64,000 nt of DNA. Origin: Williamsia muralis. Its GTDB lineage: Bacteria > Actinomycetota > Actinomycetes > Mycobacteriales > Mycobacteriaceae. The DNA lies in assembly GCF_002735905.1 (NCBI RefSeq), contig NZ_PEBD01000010.1, positions 62,001 through 126,000 on the forward strand, in the 5' to 3' direction. The position numbers and the translations under genes were made by a program. This document shows positions 60,385-64,000 of the stretch, in pieces; the first letter of the stretch is position 1, and the number at the start of each line of letters is the position of its first letter. The notes beneath the pieces are model-generated. The model worked only from the letters and a program-made list of their open reading frames with translations, searched no databases and had not been told where the DNA came from.

Positions 60385-61728
60385 ATGACCACCGATGAGA
60401 GTGCTCCGTTCGATGTGGTGGGCGTCGGTTTCGGACCGGCGAACCTCGCGCTGGCGATCGCGATCGAGGAGTACAACGACCGGGCCCGTCCGGCAGACCG
60501 CCTGACGGCGAAGTTCGTGGAGAAACAGCAGCGGTTCGGCTGGCACCGGGGCATGTTGATCCCCGGCACCACGATGCAGATCTCGTTCCTCAAAGACCTT
60601 GCCACCCAACGGGACGTCTGCAGTCCCTACTCATTCCTGAAGTACCTGTCCGAGCGTGGCAGGTTGACGGACTTCATCAACCAGCAGAGCTTCTTTCCCA
60701 CCCGGCTCGAGTTCCACGACTACCTCGAGTGGGCGGCCGCCAAGGTGTCGCTGCCCATCGCCTACGGGACCGAGGTCAGCTCGGTGAACTGGACCGGCGA
60801 CGTGTTCGAGGTCCAGGTGCCTGGTTCGGTTCCGGTGCGCGGGCACAATGTGGTTCTCGCCGGCGGCCTGCGTTCCAAGGTGCCCGCGGGGGTCACGCAG
60901 AGCGCGCGGGTGTTCCACAACCACCGCTTGCTCGAGCACCTCCGGGAACTGCCGCGCATGCGCCATCAGAGACTGATCGTGGTGGGTGCCGGACAGAGTG
61001 CTGCAGAGGTGGCCGCCTATCTGCACGAGACGTACCCGGAGTCCGAGATCCATGCGGTCTTCGGCAAATACGGGTACACACCTGCCGACGACAGTCCCTA
61101 CGCCAACCGGATCTTCGATCCGGACGCTGTTGTCGACTTCCATCAGTCGTCCGACGAACTCCGCGCGCAGCTGCTCAGCTATCACCGCGGGACCAACTAT
61201 TCGGCAGTGGATCCACCGCTGATCGAGGAGCTGTACCGCCGCGAGTACGGGGAGCGGGTGTCAGGGCGCCGGAGGTTGTTCGTACGTGGTGCGTCGGAGG
61301 TCAGCTCGCTGGTCGAGACGGATGACGGGGTCGCCGTGCAGATCCGCCATCGACCGTCGCAGAGCGTCGACGAGTTCAATTGCGACGCAGTCATCTTCGC
61401 GACCGGTTTCGAACCGGTCAGTCTCGCCGAGCTGCTCGGCCCGCTGGCAGCGGACTGCGATGTGGACGACAAAGGCCGCCCTATCGTGGACCGTCAATAC
61501 CGGGTGACCACCGGTGGACGCATCAAGGGCGGGATCTACCTGCAAGGCAACACCGAGCACACCCACGGCCTCACGTCCACCCTGTTGTCGAACCTGGCAG
61601 TGCGTTCGGGGGAGCTGGTGGACTCGATCGTCGCCTCGGTCAGGCGAACCGAGGCTGAGCCCACCGTCCACATCACTTCTGAATCGAGCGAGCAGAGAGA
61701 AGGCGACTTTGTCTACCAACCCCTTTGA
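60385..61728 (+). CDS. Ornithine/lysine N-monooxygenase (SidA/PvdA/MbtG family)
   Basis: A 447-residue flavin N-hydroxylase that makes N-hydroxy-ornithine or -lysine for hydroxamate ligands. FAD motif [11 protein letters not shown], the [19 protein letters not shown] block, NADPH motif [15 protein letters not shown] and the late ATGFEP are present. Which amine it uses cannot be read off. ATG 60385 has GCAGGAGG upstream. Its last 20 bp overlap the MbtH gene. Confidence 0.9.
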   Translation: MTTDESAPFDVVGVGFGPANLALAIAIEEYNDRARPADRLTAKFVEKQQRFGWHRGMLIPGTTMQISFLKDLATQRDVCSPYSFLKYLSERGRLTDFINQQSFFPTRLEFHDYLEWAAAKVSLPIAYGTEVSSVNWTGDVFEVQVPGSVPVRGHNVVLAGGLRSKVPAGVTQSARVFHNHRLLEHLRELPRMRHQRLIVVGAGQSAAEVAAYLHETYPESEIHAVFGKYGYTPADDSPYANRIFDPDAVVDFHQSSDELRAQLLSYHRGTNYSAVDPPLIEELYRREYGERVSGRRRLFVRGASEVSSLVETDDGVAVQIRHRPSQSVDEFNCDAVIFATGFEPVSLAELLGPLAADCDVDDKGRPIVDRQYRVTTGGRIKGGIYLQGNTEHTHGLTSTLLSNLAVRSGELVDSIVASVRRTEAEPTVHITSESSEQREGDFVYQPL

Positions 61729-61984
61729 TGATGACGAAGGCACGTTCTATGTGCTCGTCAACGAAGAAGAACAGTACTCACTGTGGCCGACGTTCGCGGA
61801 GGTACCGCAGGGCTGGCGGATCGTCCACGGAGCGGACGGCCACGCCGGCCGGCAGGAATGCCTCGACTACGTCGACGAGCATTGGACGGACATGCGGCCG
61901 AAGAGCCTGCGTGACGCCATGGAAGCGGACGCCGCGAATTCGGATGCCACGGATTCGCGGGCGCGCCACAGCGCTTCTCACTGA
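61709..61984 (+). CDS. MbtH-like NRPS partner protein
   Basis: A 91-residue MbtH family protein: start [26 protein letters not shown], then [24 protein letters not shown]. It binds and activates adenylation domains. TTG 61709 is chosen with AGAAGG 5 nt upstream; it lies inside the end of the hydroxylase gene. The last 25 residues are a variable tail. Confidence 0.93.
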   Translation: MSTNPFDDDEGTFYVLVNEEEQYSLWPTFAEVPQGWRIVHGADGHAGRQECLDYVDEHWTDMRPKSLRDAMEADAANSDATDSRARHSASH

Positions 61985-62020
61985 ACAACTCACAGCTTCT
62001 GACGAACCGAGGACAGAAAC

Positions 62021-62428
62021 ATGCTCCGTACCCTGGTGAACGGTAAGATCCACCGCGCCACAGTCACTCAGGCCGACCTGCATTACGTCGGCTCCATCAC
62101 GGTCGACGAGACCTTGATGAATGCCGCCGACCTCGTGGAAGGCGAAAAGGTTCAGGTCGTCGACGTCACGAACGGCGCGAGACTGGAGACCTACGTGATC
62201 ACCGGCGCCGCCGGTTCAGGGGTCATCTGCATCAACGGGGCAGCGGCTCATCTGGTGAGCCCGGGTGACCTGGTGATCATCATGTCGTTCCTGCAACTCG
62301 ACGAGGCCGAGGTCATCGTGCACGAACCCAAGGTCGTCCACGTCGACTCGGACAATGCGATCGTGGCACTGGGAAATGATCCGGCGCAACCGGTTCCGGG
62401 CGCGACCGATCAACTGTCGAGTCGCTAG
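62021..62428 (+). CDS. panD: Aspartate 1-decarboxylase in the siderophore locus
   Basis: A 135-residue PanD proenzyme. Gly24-Ser25 in YVGSITVD is the self-cleavage site that makes the pyruvoyl group; Lys9, His11 and Tyr22 are present. It converts aspartate to beta-alanine. Here it lies between mbtH and the NRPS rather than with panC, so a beta-alanine unit for the siderophore is the likely purpose. AACCGAGGACAG precedes ATG 62021. Confidence 0.93.
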   Translation: MLRTLVNGKIHRATVTQADLHYVGSITVDETLMNAADLVEGEKVQVVDVTNGARLETYVITGAAGSGVICINGAAAHLVSPGDLVIIMSFLQLDEAEVIVHEPKVVHVDSDNAIVALGNDPAQPVPGATDQLSSR

Positions 62429-62480
62429 ACACGATCGACGACCGGCTCGCTCGGCGAGCGCAAGGGAATGTGGTTTGGCG

Positions 62481-64000
62481 ATGGGACGTGGCATGAGGCT
62501 CTCGGGTGCGCAATGGGGCGTGTGGTTCGCTCAGGAATTGGCGCCTCGGTCGCCGGTGTTCTCGATCGGGCAGCTCCTGTGGCTGCCCGCGGGGTGCGAT
62601 GGCGAGATCCTGGCTCGCGCCGTGGGCATCGCCGTTCACGACGCCGACGTCCTGTGGTGCCGTTTCGACACCGGGCCGCAGGGACCGCTGCAGTCGAGGA
62701 AGGTGCCGGCTGCCCCGCCGTCGATCGCGGTGCGCAACCACGTGGGCACCGCCGATTCACTTCGGGCACAGGCGCGCACGCGGATGTCCGAGGCGCTACC
62801 CCTCGCTGAGGGCCCCTTGTTCGCCGCCACGGTGTGGTCGCTCGACGATGGGCAGACCGTCTGGGAGTTCAAGGCGCACCACATACTGCTCGACGCGTAC
62901 GGGCTGTCGTTGCTGACCCGTCGGGTGGCGCAGGTGTACACCGCGCTATCGCAGGGTGTGGCCGTGCCGGAGTCGACGTTCGGAACCGTGGCCGAGATGA
63001 TCACGGCCGAGGACGAATACGAGCGTAGCGATGTCGCCGCGCGCGATGGTGAGTACTGGAGTGCCTTCGCCGAATCGCTGGGAGACTCCGCAGCGTCGCT
63101 GGTGCCGGCGTCTCCGAGCGCGAGTATGCCCATCGGCGTGTCCGTGTCGATCGACCGGGAGGTCATCGAGAGGGTCGACGAACTGGCTCGATCGGTCGGC
63201 GCCACCTGGGGAGAGGCGATGATCGCCCTCTGGGCCTGGTACGACTCGCATCGGTCGGGCAGTACAAAGGCGACCATCGGGATCCCGATGATGGCGCGGC
63301 GCGGGGTGGGCCTGCGTACCCCGATGATGCAGGTGAATGTTCTGCCCGTGTCGCTGGAGATCGATCCACACGGCAACGTGGGCGAGTGGATCACCCGTGC
63401 GGCGGCTGCACTCGGCGGCGTGCGCCGGCATCAGCGTTACCGGGGTGAGCGCCTGGCCCAGGTATCTGACGGCGTCAAACCTGCTCTCTCGCAGATCAAT
63501 CTGCATGTGTTTGACTACCACGCCGATTTCGCGGGAACGGTCGCGGTCACCGAGGAACTCGGCACCGGGCCGGCCGACGACCTCAATCTGTTCGTCTACA
63601 ACGACAAGGTGAAGGGGTTCGCGCTCGAACTCAAGGCCGACCCCACCCGATACGACGAATCAGAACTGCGGGTGCATCTGCGACGGATCGAGTGCGCCGT
63701 CCGCAGGCTGTCGTCGCTGTCGGCCGACGATCGTCTGCGCGCGCTGGTTCCCGCCGACCCCGTGGACACCGAACTGTTGTCGGAGTGGGTGTCCGGGCAA
63801 CCCGAGGTCAGCCGCGAGGTGACGATCGACGAGCTGTTGCAGACGGCAGCCAGGGTGCATCCGGAGCGTGTCGCGGTGGCCGTCGATGATCGGCACCTCA
63901 CTTATGCAGAGTTCGATTCGCGGGTGAACCGCATTGCGCGGCACCTTCTTTCACTGGGCGTGCGTACCGGCGACCGCATCGCGGTGATGGCCGCGCGCGA
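62481..64000 (+). CDS. Non-ribosomal peptide synthetase, N-terminal part
   Basis: The first about 506 residues of an NRPS cut by the right edge. A condensation domain spans residues about 5-430, with the motif AHHILLDAYG (HHxxxD kept, final Gly replaced by Ala), then an adenylation domain begins (VTIDELLQTAARVHPERVAV, LTYAEFDSRVNRIARHLLSLGV). No starter adenylation or carrier comes first, so the opening condensation domain would accept the acyl group from the separate aryl carrier. Start is ATG 62481 or TTG 62475 (AAGGGA 7 nt before the latter). A small hairpin GCTCGC/GCGAGC lies at 62445-62459. Confidence 0.9.
   Translation, partial: MGRGMRLSGAQWGVWFAQELAPRSPVFSIGQLLWLPAGCDGEILARAVGIAVHDADVLWCRFDTGPQGPLQSRKVPAAPPSIAVRNHVGTADSLRAQARTRMSEALPLAEGPLFAATVWSLDDGQTVWEFKAHHILLDAYGLSLLTRRVAQVYTALSQGVAVPESTFGTVAEMITAEDEYERSDVAARDGEYWSAFAESLGDSAASLVPASPSASMPIGVSVSIDREVIERVDELARSVGATWGEAMIALWAWYDSHRSGSTKATIGIPMMARRGVGLRTPMMQVNVLPVSLEIDPHGNVGEWITRAAAALGGVRRHQRYRGERLAQVSDGVKPALSQINLHVFDYHADFAGTVAVTEELGTGPADDLNLFVYNDKVKGFALELKADPTRYDESELRVHLRRIECAVRRLSSLSADDRLRALVPADPVDTELLSEWVSGQPEVSREVTIDELLQTAARVHPERVAVAVDDRHLTYAEFDSRVNRIARHLLSLGVRTGDRIAVMAAR

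Noticed and set aside
1-64000. CRISPR arrays, tRNA or rRNA genes, insertion sequences
   Set aside because: No regularly spaced repeats, tRNA-like folds, rRNA stretches or transposase frames were recognised by eye.

Overview
The window is high-GC DNA from a mycolic-acid actinomycete (order Mycobacteriales). A Gordonia-like genus is my best guess, but the sequence alone does not fix the genus. Gene order matches several blocks of the Mycobacterium tuberculosis chromosome: mmpL3 / NYN protein / trmB / two GTPase-like genes / GTP-dependent PEPCK (Rv0206c-Rv0211); methyltransferase / glycosyltransferase / membrane protein / DUF3068 protein / acyltransferase (Rv0224c-Rv0228); and aftD / DUF2613 / lpqI / TetR / htdX / fabG4 / fadA2 (Rv0236c-Rv0243). 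These are cell-envelope and lipid genes. No rRNA, tRNA, CRISPR array or insertion sequence was seen.

Layout. Positions 1-9300 hold mmpL3 (cut by the left edge), the NYN gene, trmB, a degenerate GTPase pair, a small DxDxDG protein, PEPCK and a secreted phytase-like protein. Positions 9500-12820 hold a MacB/FtsX-type ABC system. Positions 12900-29600 carry envelope and arabinan assembly genes ending in aftD, with an inserted MocR regulator / EamA exporter pair, a flippase and an F420-type oxidoreductase. Positions 29650-35400 carry lpqI, a TetR regulator and the htdX-fabG4 / fadA2 fatty-acid genes; two matching palindromes suggest that the TetR protein controls both itself and the fatty-acid genes. 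Positions 35700-38700 hold a 53-residue membrane peptide, a P450, a zinc-ribbon-like ORF and an iron-box-preceded siderophore reductase.

The most interesting part is 38707-48523. It holds a divergent FecBCDE-type (siderophore/B12-class) importer, a 40-residue peptide gene, a leader-binding/E1-like protein, a CocE-type hydrolase, a YcaO enzyme, an MFS exporter, a SagB-type flavin dehydrogenase, and a zinc-free (cysteine-less) bL36 ribosomal protein paralogue. Three near-identical 20-bp Fur/Zur-type palindromes sit at the importer promoter, the peptide promoter and the bL36 promoter. The bL36 paralogue is a hallmark zinc-starvation gene, so Zur is the likely regulator. I read this as a zinc-starvation-induced linear azol(in)e peptide with its own exporter and importer, that is, a candidate ribosomally made zincophore. 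The core has two His-Ser pairs (H19-S20, H23-S24) and no Cys.

From 53673 to the right edge is an iron-regulated NRPS siderophore locus. It has a heterodimeric ABC transporter with one degenerate ATP site, an aryl carrier protein, an AsbF/QuiC-like 3-dehydroshikimate dehydratase, an EntE-like aryl-AMP ligase with an altered substrate residue, a SidA-type N-hydroxylase, an MbtH protein, a PanD aspartate decarboxylase and the start of an NRPS. Three iron boxes mark its operons. The gene content predicts a mixed 3,4-catecholate/hydroxamate product that may contain beta-alanine. A histidine kinase truncated right after its phospho-acceptor domain lies at the left border of this locus.
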